A stretch of DNA of 64,000 bases from positions 221,545 through 285,544 of the forward strand of contig CAKZPV010000032.1 of assembly GCA_937139405.1 (NCBI GenBank). Direction: 5' to 3'. The stretch is from an uncultured Nitrospirota bacterium (GTDB lineage: Bacteria > Nitrospirota > Nitrospiria > Nitrospirales > UBA8639). The position numbers and the translations under genes were made by a program. Of the stretch, positions 1 through 8,796 are shown piece by piece. A model generated the notes under the pieces. That model saw only the letters and a list, made by a program, of their open reading frames with translations, ran no database searches and was not told where the DNA came from. How positions within the stretch are numbered: position 1 is the first letter of the stretch; each line of letters begins with the position of its first letter.

Positions 1-2245
1 CGGTCGACTCCAGTTCTTGATCCTCTTCATATGTCTGGCGTACATCTAAAATCTCAATATCTAACTGTGCCTCTGGGTATAACCTTCGTAAATCCCATTC
101 GGTAATCCATCCCCGCACATATTCACGCATCCTTGTACTTGAGAGTTTTTCGACAGCTGAAACTGGTGGAGGATTCCAACTATACGCTGATCCGTGGAGT
201 CCTCGAAGACGCTCATACAGGGCATCAACCATTTGGTCATAAGGCCGAATGAGTGCTTCACCCTCTTGTTCAATAAGACGGATTCCGTTGAGTGCTGCGG
301 ACGCAAGAGCAGTGACATCGGCACTCCCAACTTCTTCGCTCTGTGCCAGCATTTCGATTTTTTGCGTATCTTGTTTTTCTTCCAGAACCACACTTTGAAA
401 ATCATCTGTGAGGGCGACAATGCCAGTAATTCCTGGACACACCGCTTCCTCCAGAACTCCCAGCCAACGAGCAACTTCCGCATAGGATTTCATTCGCTGC
501 TTAAATGAATACCGGCCAATAATTTCTGCCTCATCGATGAGTAAAATCCATCCTTTGAACCCAGCGGCTATCATCAATCTTGAGACGAATTGAAAACGAT
601 GCCACGCGAGATCTTGTGCGGTGACTTTCTCAAAAACATACGGGATCTCGGGTGCACAACCTTGAAGATATTTCTTGAGTTGGCCATTGCTTAATGGATC
701 CCCTGCCCAAAACCGGATGATCCGATGACTCAGCTCAGGATCGTTAATCATTCGTTCATACAAATACAACGTCGCAGCAAACCGCGAATCACAGCCTGAA
801 TCTTGTCGATGAACCCAATCATATAATTCGGCATATTGGGGACTTTGAAAATTCAGCTCTCCCGCAATTTCGGTTAAAGCATCCCCTTGTTTCCCAGGAA
901 CACTGGCATCATTCATTGCTGCTCGAAACAGAGTGGCCAGATTATAAAATGGTGTTTCCTTACTGATGACTATTGGGCTACAAACAAATTGTTGTTCAAT
1001 AGCCACATGCTGCAAGGCTTTGAGAAGATGCGACTTCCCACTCCCAAATCCACCTTCAATCACCAATCCTTTAGTGGACGTTCCTTGGCAAGCTTGGGTA
1101 GACATTTCTTGCAATAATCGCCGAAATTTTCCTTCAAGATCTGGCTGGTGACTCCCTAAGACTTTCACGACATCTCGATTCGGCACACCAGATCGTAAAG
1201 CTTCCATTGTCCGTTGATGGCTGACATCACCATTGGCCATAGCCATACGTTCAGCATGATGATCCCAAGCATCTGTCCTATCTTGTTCATTTTCAACAGC
1301 ACCCAACCGAATTAACGCACCTAATGGGTTTTGATATTGCCGATCGCGGACTTCGTCCCAAATACGCAATTTCAACGCTTCATATCGACTGAGACCTCGT
1401 CGCACATCCGTCAGAAATTCTGGAGGAACGGATACCACTAACAAGAGACTTTCCAATTCATCCGTTCCATCAATAAATTGCCGCAACATTTCATAAGCAT
1501 CAAGCGTGGCAGACACCCCATAGTACAAGCCCTCGGGAGACGTAGGCTTTTTACTTTCCAGGCAGCGACTCAAATCCAACGAAACAACTAAGCCTGCTTT
1601 GCCCACGAGTCTCAACCAGCGTGACAACGAGGCAAACATATAACGGGCATTCGTACGGACAATTTTTTGAAAAATTAACGCCTCCTTCAAGGATGAAAGT
1701 TGGCGCAATTCTCCGCATAACCAAGCCTTGACTGGTTCAGTCATAAATGGGCTTTCCGCTCCCGAGTCCATTTGTCCCAAGCAGAGGCGAATCATCGCCA
1801 TCCGAAACTCTTGACACATATGCGTATCTCGATAAATGGCTCGTTCAAGCCAGCTATTCAAATCTCGACGCAGCAACGGCTCCGCTCGCTCATTCATCCG
1901 AGCCACTCCTGACATCGAAAAATCTTCTTCCCCATCAGGAATGTGATACCCATTTTCTTGAAGCAATCGTCGTACAAATTGCGAAGCCAACTCATCCCAT
2001 GGGACTCGACGAGCCACTTCATGGAAAAATTTATCCATCATATGAATCTTAGTATCTTTCGCGTCAATCCGAACACAAGCATACTGCTCCCTTTCAGCCA
2101 AACTCATCAATTGATCCTGTACCTGAGCACGATCCATATCGGAAGGGGTCACGATGAATTTGACCGACGATCCACCTTGCCCAACAAATCGCTGGAGATA
2201 TTCTTGCTGAATCGTTTGTAACCACTCCTGAGGTCGTAACTCCAT
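1..2245 (-). CDS. BrxD/DUF2791-like P-loop ATPase, paralogue B (3' end outside window)
   Basis: I translated this strand by hand from the ATG at 2245. It stays open for 748 codons to the window edge, so the C-terminus is missing. A Walker A motif (GGFGSGKSHLL) lies near residue 397 and a Walker B motif (WILLIDEAE) near residue 565. Just before Walker A is the stretch EALRSGVPNRD, which resembles the DUF2791/BrxD signature. The protein is collinear throughout with its upstream neighbour (2347-4626), including the motif STRMREYVRGWITEWDL near the end, so the two are tandem duplicates. An AAGGAT ribosome site precedes the ATG by about nine bases. The gap to the upstream gene is 101 bp, so they are probably co-transcribed. 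Function is inferred only: an ATP-driven DNA-acting or regulatory factor, possibly in defence. No other enzymatic domain is visible. Confidence 0.75.
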   Translation of the reverse strand, partial: MELRPQEWLQTIQQEYLQRFVGQGGSSVKFIVTPSDMDRAQVQDQLMSLAEREQYACVRIDAKDTKIHMMDKFFHEVARRVPWDELASQFVRRLLQENGYHIPDGEEDFSMSGVARMNERAEPLLRRDLNSWLERAIYRDTHMCQEFRMAMIRLCLGQMDSGAESPFMTEPVKAWLCGELRQLSSLKEALIFQKIVRTNARYMFASLSRWLRLVGKAGLVVSLDLSRCLESKKPTSPEGLYYGVSATLDAYEMLRQFIDGTDELESLLLVVSVPPEFLTDVRRGLSRYEALKLRIWDEVRDRQYQNPLGALIRLGAVENEQDRTDAWDHHAERMAMANGDVSHQRTMEALRSGVPNRDVVKVLGSHQPDLEGKFRRLLQEMSTQACQGTSTKGLVIEGGFGSGKSHLLKALQHVAIEQQFVCSPIVISKETPFYNLATLFRAAMNDASVPGKQGDALTEIAGELNFQSPQYAELYDWVHRQDSGCDSRFAATLYLYERMINDPELSHRIIRFWAGDPLSNGQLKKYLQGCAPEIPYVFEKVTAQDLAWHRFQFVSRLMIAAGFKGWILLIDEAEIIGRYSFKQRMKSYAEVARWLGVLEEAVCPGITGIVALTDDFQSVVLEEKQDTQKIEMLAQSEEVGSADVTALASAALNGIRLIEQEGEALIRPYDQMVDALYERLRGLHGSAYSWNPPPVSAVEKLSSTRMREYVRGWITEWDLRRLYPEAQLDIEILDVRQTYEEDQELEST

Positions 2246-2346
2246 AACAGATATCCTTTAGTTTGAAAATGGAGGAATACTTACCATGCTTGAGATTCAC
2301 TCACGAACACCCGAAACATGTCCGAGCCAATTCACAAAATTGAATA

Positions 2347-4626
2347 CTAGGATGATTCCGTCAATGCAGGCTGCAAAACTTCTTCTTGTGAATTTTCCAA
2401 CTCAATATCTTCCGAATAATCCTGTTTGATTTCCGTTAACTCGATTTCAACTTTCTGGTTTGGATCTAAGCGCTTTAAGTCCCACTCAGTAATCCATCCT
2501 TTGACATACTCACGCATCCGAGTGCTTGACAAGCGCTCAATCGTCGGAACTTGAGGAGGATCCCAGCCATACGCCGCACCATGAATACCCCGGATTTTAT
2601 GGTAAATATCTTCAATCAACTGATCATAGGGCCCTACCAACGGAATGCGCTCACATTCGATTAATCGCATGCCTTGTTCTGCTTGTCGAGCCAAGACTAA
2701 ATCCGTCTCTGAGCCGGTTTCTCTCAATTTTTCTGGAACTTTTTCCCGATCTCCCTTTTCTTCCAAAATGGCGCTCTGGAAATCATCCGTCAACGCCATC
2801 ACCGCCGCCAATCCAGATTTATAGCCTAGATCTGCGAAACTCGATGCTTCAAGACGTCCCAACCACCGAGCGAGCTCTGCGTACGATTGCGCACGTTGTT
2901 TAAAGGAATATCGTCCCACAATTTCAGCTTCATCAATCAAGAGAATCCACCCGGAATATCCAGCCGCAATCATCAGCCGAGACACAAATTTAAACCGCTG
3001 CAAGGCCATTTCCATAGGAGACACACGCTCAAAGCGATAGGAGGCATTGGCATCACAGGATTTGAGATATCGTTTGATCTCAGCATCTGTCAACGGATCA
3101 CCAGCCCAGAAGCGAATCATACGATGACTCAGCTCAGGATCATTTACCATGCGCTCATAGAGAAACAATGTCGCAGCAAATCTCCCGTCAATCTCTCCGC
3201 CTTGCCGATGCACCCATTCATAAAATTCCGCATATTGAGGACTTTTAAAATTTAAATCAGCCGCCACTTCTGCTAACGCATCCCCACGTTTCTGGGGAAT
3301 ATCAGCCGCACCCACGGCAGCCCGAAACATTAATGTCGGACTATACAGCGGAGTTTCTTTACTGATCACCACTTTGCTACAGACAAATCGGGACTCCAAA
3401 GCCGTATGTCTCAGTGATTCCAATAAATGTGATTTACCTGTACCGAATCCACCTTCGATTAATAATCCCTTGGTCGTCCAGCCTTTATGAATACTGGCTT
3501 GTGCATCTTCCAGCATTTGTTGAAATTTTGATTTCACCGTTGGCTGAGGGCACCCTAAAGCTTTGACGGCACCTGGGCTAGGCACACCTGCACGAAGTGA
3601 TTCGATGACGCGTTGATGTTGAACATCATCCTTGCGGCTACCCACACGAGTCAGAAGCCGACTCTCTTCAAAAAATGGTTCAGCTTGTTCAGTGATTCGA
3701 ATCATGGGCGCAAAAGGATTGGGGCGCGTTTTATCACGAACATCGTCCCAAATACGAAGCTTGAGCGCTTCGTATCGATTTAAGCCTAAACGTTGATCTG
3801 TCAGAAAAGCCTTTGGCGTGACTACAACCAACAACAATCCTTCCATATCGTCACTACCATCGATAAATTGCCGTAACATTTCGTACGCATCCATCACTGC
3901 CGAAGGCGAATAGCTCAAGGACTTGGGATCTGTCCCCTTCTTCCCCATGAACGCTGAAATATCAATCGTTAATACCACGCCTGATTTGCCAAGTAGACGA
4001 ACCCAATGCGCAAACGACGCAATCAAGTCCCGAGCATTGCTACGAGTCACTTTTTGGAATATCAGCAATTTCTTGAGCGCGGCCATTTGTTTCAACTCTC
4101 CACGGAGCCACGCTTGTATCGCGCTAACCTCTTTGGATTGACGCCCTGAAGGGTCAAGCTGAGAGAGACAGAGTTGAATCATCGCTAAGCGAAATTCGCG
4201 GCTCATTTCAAAGTCTTGGAACAAACTGCGTTCTAACCAAGAATTCACATCTCGTTGAAGAGTTGCTTCATCACAATTATTCAACGAGGCGAGAAACCCC
4301 CAACTACAGGCCTCACGTTCGTCAGGAATTTTACGATCATTCTCACGAAACAGTTTCTGAATACAGACAAATGCTAGAGCATCCCAATCAACTTGCTTCG
4401 CGATTTCTTGAAATAACAAATCAATGAGTTGAACCTTCGTCGTTCGAGAATCAGCTTCGATCGTGACAAAGTCTTCTTCTCGAGCTAACGCTCCGACCCC
4501 AGAAACCACAGCCTTGGTGTCTTCTGCTTCCTCAACCACGACAAACTTGACCGACGATCCTCCTCGGCGAATAAATCCTTGGAGATAGGCGGCTTTAAGT
4601 ACTTTCAACCATTCCTGTGGAGACAT
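2347..4626 (-). CDS. BrxD/DUF2791-like P-loop ATPase, paralogue A
   Basis: This 759-residue protein has two halves. The C-terminal half has Walker A (GGFGTGKSHLLESL, about residues 390-403), Walker B (GWILLIDEAE, about 557-566) and the end signature STRMREYVKGWITEWDL. The LRAGVPSPGAVKALG stretch before the P-loop matches what I recall of the DUF2791/BrxD family. The N-terminal half (FIRRGGSSVKFVVV at the start, GVVLTIDISAF in the middle) looks like a second NTPase lobe with no P-loop. BrxD-type proteins are usually shorter, near 450 residues, so the N-terminal half is extra. A GAGGG site lies seven bases before the ATG. The gene sits between the 291-residue protein upstream and paralogue B downstream, all on one strand. 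The family call is moderately sure; the function is unknown. Confidence 0.75.
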   Translation of the reverse strand: MSPQEWLKVLKAAYLQGFIRRGGSSVKFVVVEEAEDTKAVVSGVGALAREEDFVTIEADSRTTKVQLIDLLFQEIAKQVDWDALAFVCIQKLFRENDRKIPDEREACSWGFLASLNNCDEATLQRDVNSWLERSLFQDFEMSREFRLAMIQLCLSQLDPSGRQSKEVSAIQAWLRGELKQMAALKKLLIFQKVTRSNARDLIASFAHWVRLLGKSGVVLTIDISAFMGKKGTDPKSLSYSPSAVMDAYEMLRQFIDGSDDMEGLLLVVVTPKAFLTDQRLGLNRYEALKLRIWDDVRDKTRPNPFAPMIRITEQAEPFFEESRLLTRVGSRKDDVQHQRVIESLRAGVPSPGAVKALGCPQPTVKSKFQQMLEDAQASIHKGWTTKGLLIEGGFGTGKSHLLESLRHTALESRFVCSKVVISKETPLYSPTLMFRAAVGAADIPQKRGDALAEVAADLNFKSPQYAEFYEWVHRQGGEIDGRFAATLFLYERMVNDPELSHRMIRFWAGDPLTDAEIKRYLKSCDANASYRFERVSPMEMALQRFKFVSRLMIAAGYSGWILLIDEAEIVGRYSFKQRAQSYAELARWLGRLEASSFADLGYKSGLAAVMALTDDFQSAILEEKGDREKVPEKLRETGSETDLVLARQAEQGMRLIECERIPLVGPYDQLIEDIYHKIRGIHGAAYGWDPPQVPTIERLSSTRMREYVKGWITEWDLKRLDPNQKVEIELTEIKQDYSEDIELENSQEEVLQPALTESS

Positions 4627-4705
4627 AATTTTCCCTCAATATCCTTTTAATCTGCTTCCCCTTGTCGGTTCCCCTTAGGGAAACTTAAACGGGAAGACAA
4701 CATGG

Positions 4706-5581
4706 TTATCCTGCTTTGACAAAGGAAATCCCGTAATAAGTTTTTTCCCGTCCTCCTTGTGCAATTACGGTCAATGTTTTGGACACATCGCGAACACCCG
4801 TACTTGCATGGAAATTGGCACGATGGTGATTTTTCGTTGTAATCGTTCCGCTTTTATCCAACAAATAGACATCTCTTCCAAACTCTTGCCGCGTATATTC
4901 ACTGGCCTGCCAGGGCAATAAAGTCAGCAATTGATAGAGCTCCAGCAACGGTATGACCGTCCCTTTCCCAACCAAATGTTTTCCACGACCAGCGACGACA
5001 ATGGAATACGCCGTATAGAGCATTTCTAGAAAGGTCTGTGGTTTAAACCGTAGAGGTTTGTTTTGGACTTCCTTCAGCCGTTTGACAAGTACCGACGGGC
5101 GCAAACGACTTTCTCGCATACGATCGATAGACACAGCCCGTTCTTTATGTAAAATCTTCAAAAGAACAGGATAGGAAAACAAATACCCATCATGTTCATA
5201 GAGATTCACACCCATCTGTTGGGCTGTGGTGAGCAGTTCTTGACGAAAGTCATTCCCAGCGAGATAACTGGCTTCATCGAAGTTAAGACGTTCTTGCGTT
5301 TTGACAAAATCACACCCTAAGCCCAGCGTGGCTGCCTTGCCTTCATCCAATAATTTACGCAGCTTCACAAGGTCACCGACTTTGGCCGCATCCTTGATTT
5401 TTTTAAACGACGCCATCACTTGCTTCGTCGTTTTCACGAGATCACCGGCTTCCGCCTCAATTTCAGCAAGCGCTTGCTCCAAACTTCCCGTTTGGGAATC
5501 CATCAGAGGGGGAGATTTAGTCTCTACCGCATCCAACAGACCTGTAGCCGATTCAGAATCGTATGACTCAGACATATCCAT
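4706..5581 (-). CDS. Unrecognised coiled-coil partner of the tandem ATPases
   Basis: I do not recognise this 291-residue protein. The first 40 residues are acidic and low in complexity. Residues about 35-85 are rich in Glu, Lys and Ala with heptad-like spacing and are probably a coiled coil. The rest is mixed alpha/beta with LYQLLTLLPWQASEY near residue 220 and a C-terminal YYGISFVKAG. There is no signal peptide, membrane segment or obvious catalytic motif. It is the first gene of a minus-strand run: its stop lies about 80 bp before ATPase A, which is followed by ATPase B. That order suggests an adaptor or DNA-binding partner of the ATPases. A second ATG at 5575 has AGGA five bases upstream and may be the true start. 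Confidence 0.7.
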   Translation of the reverse strand: MDMSESYDSESATGLLDAVETKSPPLMDSQTGSLEQALAEIEAEAGDLVKTTKQVMASFKKIKDAAKVGDLVKLRKLLDEGKAATLGLGCDFVKTQERLNFDEASYLAGNDFRQELLTTAQQMGVNLYEHDGYLFSYPVLLKILHKERAVSIDRMRESRLRPSVLVKRLKEVQNKPLRFKPQTFLEMLYTAYSIVVAGRGKHLVGKGTVIPLLELYQLLTLLPWQASEYTRQEFGRDVYLLDKSGTITTKNHHRANFHASTGVRDVSKTLTVIAQGGREKTYYGISFVKAG

Positions 5582-5774
5582 CCTATTTCTCAGAAGTTTT
5601 CACTTGGAATGTACCTTCCCCGTGGATGACGAAACGGTACAGATCAAAACCACCTGCCCATGAGGAATCATTCGGTAAAATTTCAGGACTTCTTAATATT
5701 TTCAAGGAATGTCTTCCAGAAATAGAGAAAAAAATTCCGCTGTTTTCATTGAATCACGCTATTCGCGTAACCTA

Positions 5775-5780
5775 TATAAT
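5775..5780 (+). promoter_or_regulatory. Possible -10 box of the SDR gene
   Basis: A perfect TATAAT stands 44 bases before the ATG at 5819. The nearest -35-like hexamer, TTGAAT at 5749-5754, is 20 bases away, which is longer than optimal. A start site near 5787 would leave a leader of about 32 bases. Confidence 0.4.
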
Positions 5781-5818
5781 CCTATGTAAAATACGTGGTC
5801 TAGGTGCAAAAAGAACAA

Positions 5819-6622
5819 ATGACCAATAATCGAACACCACCTTTTGCTGTCATTACCGGAGCCTCTCGGGGCATTGGGGCAGAATATGCTCGGGCCTTAG
5901 CAAACGAAGGCTATGACTTACTTCTCATCGGACGGGACATGACTCGACTCGAAACACTCCGGCAGGAACTACTACATGAGAATCAGAGAGAGGTCTGGAT
6001 GGAATCCTTGGATCTCAGCCAACCTCAGGCAGCGGAAAGATTGCATGAGCTGGCACAGTCTTGCAGATCAGAGATATCACTCTTGATCAACAATGCCGGA
6101 TTTGGAATGTATGGAGATTTTGCAGAAATGCCGCAGATAAAGATTCGAGAGATGCTCCAGCTTCATATGAACACGGTTGTGGAAAGTGTTCGATTATTTT
6201 TGCCTGCCATGCTAGCTCGAAAACAAGGCACCATCATTACCGTGGCTTCCGTTGCCGGATTCTTTCCCATCCCTTATATGACAGAGTATGCGGCCACCAA
6301 AGCCTTTCTCATCGCTTTTTCAGAAGGGCTGGCCCGCGAGACGCAAAACCAAGACGTCACCATTCAGGCTTGTTGTCCGGGATTTACGGAAACAGACTTC
6401 CATCAATCTGCAGGGCATCAGCCTAAACATGTCGTATCCGGACAATCGGCACAACTAGTCGTTCAGACTTCGTTGCAAGCCCTGAAATCCAAACGAACGC
6501 TCGTAACCATTGGCTGGCAAGGTCGCCTAGCCTTATGGATTAGTAAATTAATTCCTCACTCCATCATGATGGCCATCGCAGGAAAAGCCGTCAAACCACC
6601 ATCCGCCACTCATTTAAAATAG
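5819..6622 (+). CDS. Short-chain dehydrogenase/reductase
   Basis: A classical SDR of 267 residues that probably uses NADP(H). The cofactor motif TGASRGIG is near the N-terminus, NNAG follows at about residue 90, and the catalytic Ser and YxxxK appear as VASVAG and YAATK. CCPGF follows the active site. The Arg in the first motif and R-D after the second strand fit an NADP preference. The extended C-terminus with hydrophobic helices is typical of the DltE/YqjQ-like group acting on lipids or sugars, but the substrate cannot be read from sequence. A GTG at 5804 is also in frame. I prefer the ATG at 5819 because it leaves the usual short stretch before the Rossmann fold. It is transcribed divergently from the ATPase operon. 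Confidence 0.85.
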   Translation: MTNNRTPPFAVITGASRGIGAEYARALANEGYDLLLIGRDMTRLETLRQELLHENQREVWMESLDLSQPQAAERLHELAQSCRSEISLLINNAGFGMYGDFAEMPQIKIREMLQLHMNTVVESVRLFLPAMLARKQGTIITVASVAGFFPIPYMTEYAATKAFLIAFSEGLARETQNQDVTIQACCPGFTETDFHQSAGHQPKHVVSGQSAQLVVQTSLQALKSKRTLVTIGWQGRLALWISKLIPHSIMMAIAGKAVKPPSATHLK

Positions 6623-6867
6623 AAGGAACAGGTTTTTCCTGAATCAAGATCTTTCGTGTGGGATTAAGGTGAAATTCTGAAAGTATAAGTCAAATTGGAT
6701 ACTCAACCAATTCAGTATAATAAGGATGATCTTAACGTATCCATCATAGCGATGATGTCTTTCAACAATTTAAGTGGGATACAATCTCGTTCTTTTCCAC
6801 TCTGAAAACTTTGAGTATCTTTTTTCCTTGAAGAAAAGATTACAGTTATTTTTCGAAGAGAGACTAA

Positions 6868-7341
6868 ATGGAAGAAGTAAAGGATTTGTGGCTGAAGTTC
6901 AATCAGTATTCAAACAAACTAGCTGCAGCGCTAGGCAGAACAAGTAATATTGTAGGTGAGTATGGAGAGTATTTAGCACATCAATACTATGGCGGAAGGC
7001 TTCTTGATATATCAGAATTTAGCGCAGACATAGAATCTCCAGATGGGAAGCGATATCAGGTCAAATCGAGAAGAATCAAAAGAACCCCTTCAACTCAACT
7101 AAATATTATACGCTCCTGGGATTTCGATTATCTGGTTGTGGTTCTGTTTGACGCAAATGGTGCGATCAAGCAAGCATTAGAGGTGCCTGTTGAGGTCGCA
7201 AAAGAATATGGAACAGCCAATAGCCTCCAAAATGGATGTGTAATTACAATAACCCAGAAATTTTTGAAGGATAAAAGATCAATAGATATTAGTATTCCTC
7301 TCGGAGCCTTAAACAAATCAAAGGAGGAGACGGCCAAATAA
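6868..7341 (+). CDS. Small DUF6998-like protein with a PD-(D/E)XK-type core
   Basis: This 157-residue protein has the order GEYGEYLA (about residues 30-37), then DIESPDGKRYQVKSR (about 55-70), then SWDFDYLVVVLFD. A Glu in a helix, Asp before a strand and Q-V-K at the next strand is the arrangement of PD-(D/E)XK nucleases, here the DUF6998 type as I recall it. There is no separate DNA-binding domain. The gene reads more AT-rich than its neighbours and stands alone, with about 245 bp before it and a degraded region after it, which may indicate transfer. A role in DNA cleavage is inferred, not shown. A TATAAT at 6716-6721 upstream lacks a well-spaced -35. Confidence 0.6.
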   Translation: MEEVKDLWLKFNQYSNKLAAALGRTSNIVGEYGEYLAHQYYGGRLLDISEFSADIESPDGKRYQVKSRRIKRTPSTQLNIIRSWDFDYLVVVLFDANGAIKQALEVPVEVAKEYGTANSLQNGCVITITQKFLKDKRSIDISIPLGALNKSKEETAK

Positions 7342-7427
7342 AAATTCCCCTTAACCACACCATTACTCCTTCGAATAACAATCGGGAATCAGCTCGGTTT
7401 CATCAACGAATATTTGGATTTTAAATT

Positions 7428-7705
7428 GTGAAAGATTGGTGGCACTTCACCGTCGTGGAAGTCAATTCTACGCTGTTCGATACAGACGAAAATTTCTCAA
7501 CCCTTAATTGGCTTTCAAAGTGAATGAAACGCAGTTTAATGACATACTCGAGCGCGTCAAAGAGGAAGGTATTCTTTGCAGTAGCAGCCCAAGATCAAAA
7601 ACCGACGGGACATTCAATACCAACTATGATGGGCGTGGCGCTTATTTTGTAGATCCCATTGGCCACGTCTTTGAAATTCTCACAAGAGATTATGTCCTAG
7701 ACTAA
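7428..7705 (+). pseudogene. Frameshifted remnant of a VOC (glyoxalase/bleomycin-resistance) protein
   Basis: Two frames together give a VOC-like C-terminal half. Frame one (from GTG 7428) reads VEVNSTLFDTDENFSTLN and hits a stop just after the junction. Frame two, from about 7508, reads LAFKVNETQFNDIL and then the ending YFVDPIGHVFEILTRDY. The second frame is closed upstream by TAA at 7505-7507. In intact family members the first segment runs straight into the second, so a single-base change near 7505 would explain the break. The N-terminal half of the domain is missing, so the gene is also truncated. It is unlikely to be functional. Confidence 0.55.
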
Positions 7706-7938
7706 TTGTTCCCTTCCATTGTCCGACGCCTGCCGCTCAGCACAATGGGGGGACGCTCTTATTCATCGGCGGGCCTTGTCTGAGCGCAGCGAGTTGGCAC
7801 GCCTTCCTTCGCTTTTGCGTCCAACCAATCTAATATAGCTGAGCGGGGCGTCAATGGTTTTGGGTCCTTTTCCCGAAAGAAAAGGACCTCGGCTGCCGGG
7901 CCGAAACCCGCCATTAATTGTACATTTCGATTGCAGTT
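7706..7938. other. Gene-free GC-rich stretch with a strong hairpin
   Basis: No coding region is supported here. The stretch is clearly more GC-rich than the genes on either side and contains the perfect inverted repeat at 7863-7888. Its sequence, ending in a CGGCTGCCGGGCCGAAAC-type segment, looks like intergenic repeats I recall from other proteobacterial and Nitrospira-like genomes. I cannot confirm that without a search. Confidence 0.4.
7863..7888. repeat. Perfect 10-bp inverted repeat (hairpin)
   Basis: GGTCCTTTTC at 7863-7872 is matched exactly by GAAAAGGACC at 7879-7888, with a six-base loop. No T-run follows on either strand, so it is not a textbook terminator. It lies between the VOC remnant and the 3' end of the minus-strand gene at 7939. 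Confidence 0.7.
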
Positions 7939-8796
7939 CTAAGAGGTAGACGCGTCAGCCCGACTGAGGGCGCGCATGAGAATGGGATCTTGATAAGCCA
8001 CTTCACTGAGTGCATCTAAAAGATGCAGTTCTTTTTCTTTCGCCAAGGCCTTGGCTTTCTTGTATTGCCGCACATTGAAACGCGCGACGGAAGGTTGCCC
8101 ATTAATAATCTGACAGGCCAACACACCTCGATCTGTTAACTCCAATGTACCCCCATTATCCAATAAGGTGCGAGCTTCCTCTACAGTCGTTCCATGTAAC
8201 TCTGAAAAATCCTCTAAGCCGCTGGTTTCGATTAACCGCCCATCTGGCATCACACATTTTCGTTTAAAATATGGCGACCAGTCTTTCCGGAAATCAATAT
8301 ACCGAATATCACCGCCAGCCGCGACGTCCGATTCAATCGTGGCATAATCCAGCCCTAAGTTGGGTTGTTTCAGACGATCCTGTAATTCTTGCGGTAACCC
8401 ACGATAAAACACTCGCTCCATAGCCTCCTCAAGTGTCAAACCATAGCTCTGATGCAATCGTTCAGCCGCAGCATATTGCTCAACATCCATCCCCCATGTC
8501 TGAGTGGGTTCCTTTCCGGTTGGATCCACCTTGGAAACAAACGCACCTTTTGTGACCAACAAGCCATCCTGCGGATAGAGATACACACCTCCCTCTGCGA
8601 GTAACCGCTCCACTGTTTCTCGAGGAATGCCATAACTCTCAGAAAGGACCTGTGGGCGCATCGCGAGATTGTCTTCCCCGGTCATAGCACAGACCATGAC
8701 GTTGCCAGGTGGATCGTGGTCGGTATAGTTTTCTAAAATGTTATACAAGACCGGGGCCTTTTCTTTTTTGGCTGGTCGTTTTTTGACTTTGTACAT
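7939..8796 (-). CDS. Unrecognised protein with a threefold internal repeat
   Basis: A 285-residue soluble protein I cannot assign. A short module recurs about three times: SESYGIPRETVERLL near residue 52, LHQSYGLTLEEAMERVF near 112 and SELHGTTVEEARTLL near 196. After copies one and three comes a Gly-Gly and a strand ending in a dGllv/rGvLa-type turn. This suggests duplication of a helix-turn-strand unit of about 35 residues. The N-terminus is Lys-rich (KVKKRPAKKEK), possibly nucleic-acid binding. There is no signal peptide or membrane segment. A GAGGGGG stretch directly precedes the ATG. It is divergent from pyrE and stands alone. Confidence 0.65.
   Translation of the reverse strand: MYKVKKRPAKKEKAPVLYNILENYTDHDPPGNVMVCAMTGEDNLAMRPQVLSESYGIPRETVERLLAEGGVYLYPQDGLLVTKGAFVSKVDPTGKEPTQTWGMDVEQYAAAERLHQSYGLTLEEAMERVFYRGLPQELQDRLKQPNLGLDYATIESDVAAGGDIRYIDFRKDWSPYFKRKCVMPDGRLIETSGLEDFSELHGTTVEEARTLLDNGGTLELTDRGVLACQIINGQPSVARFNVRQYKKAKALAKEKELHLLDALSEVAYQDPILMRALSRADASTS

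Noticed and set aside
1..5581. A complete BREX system
   Set aside because: No methylase, PglZ-type phosphatase, BrxA, BrxB or BrxL-like gene is visible. Only the ATPase family is shared.
6716..6721. TATAAT as the promoter of the small PD-(D/E)XK-like gene
   Set aside because: The nearest -35-like hexamer (TTGGAT, 6695-6700) is only 15 bases away, and the leader would be about 140 bases.
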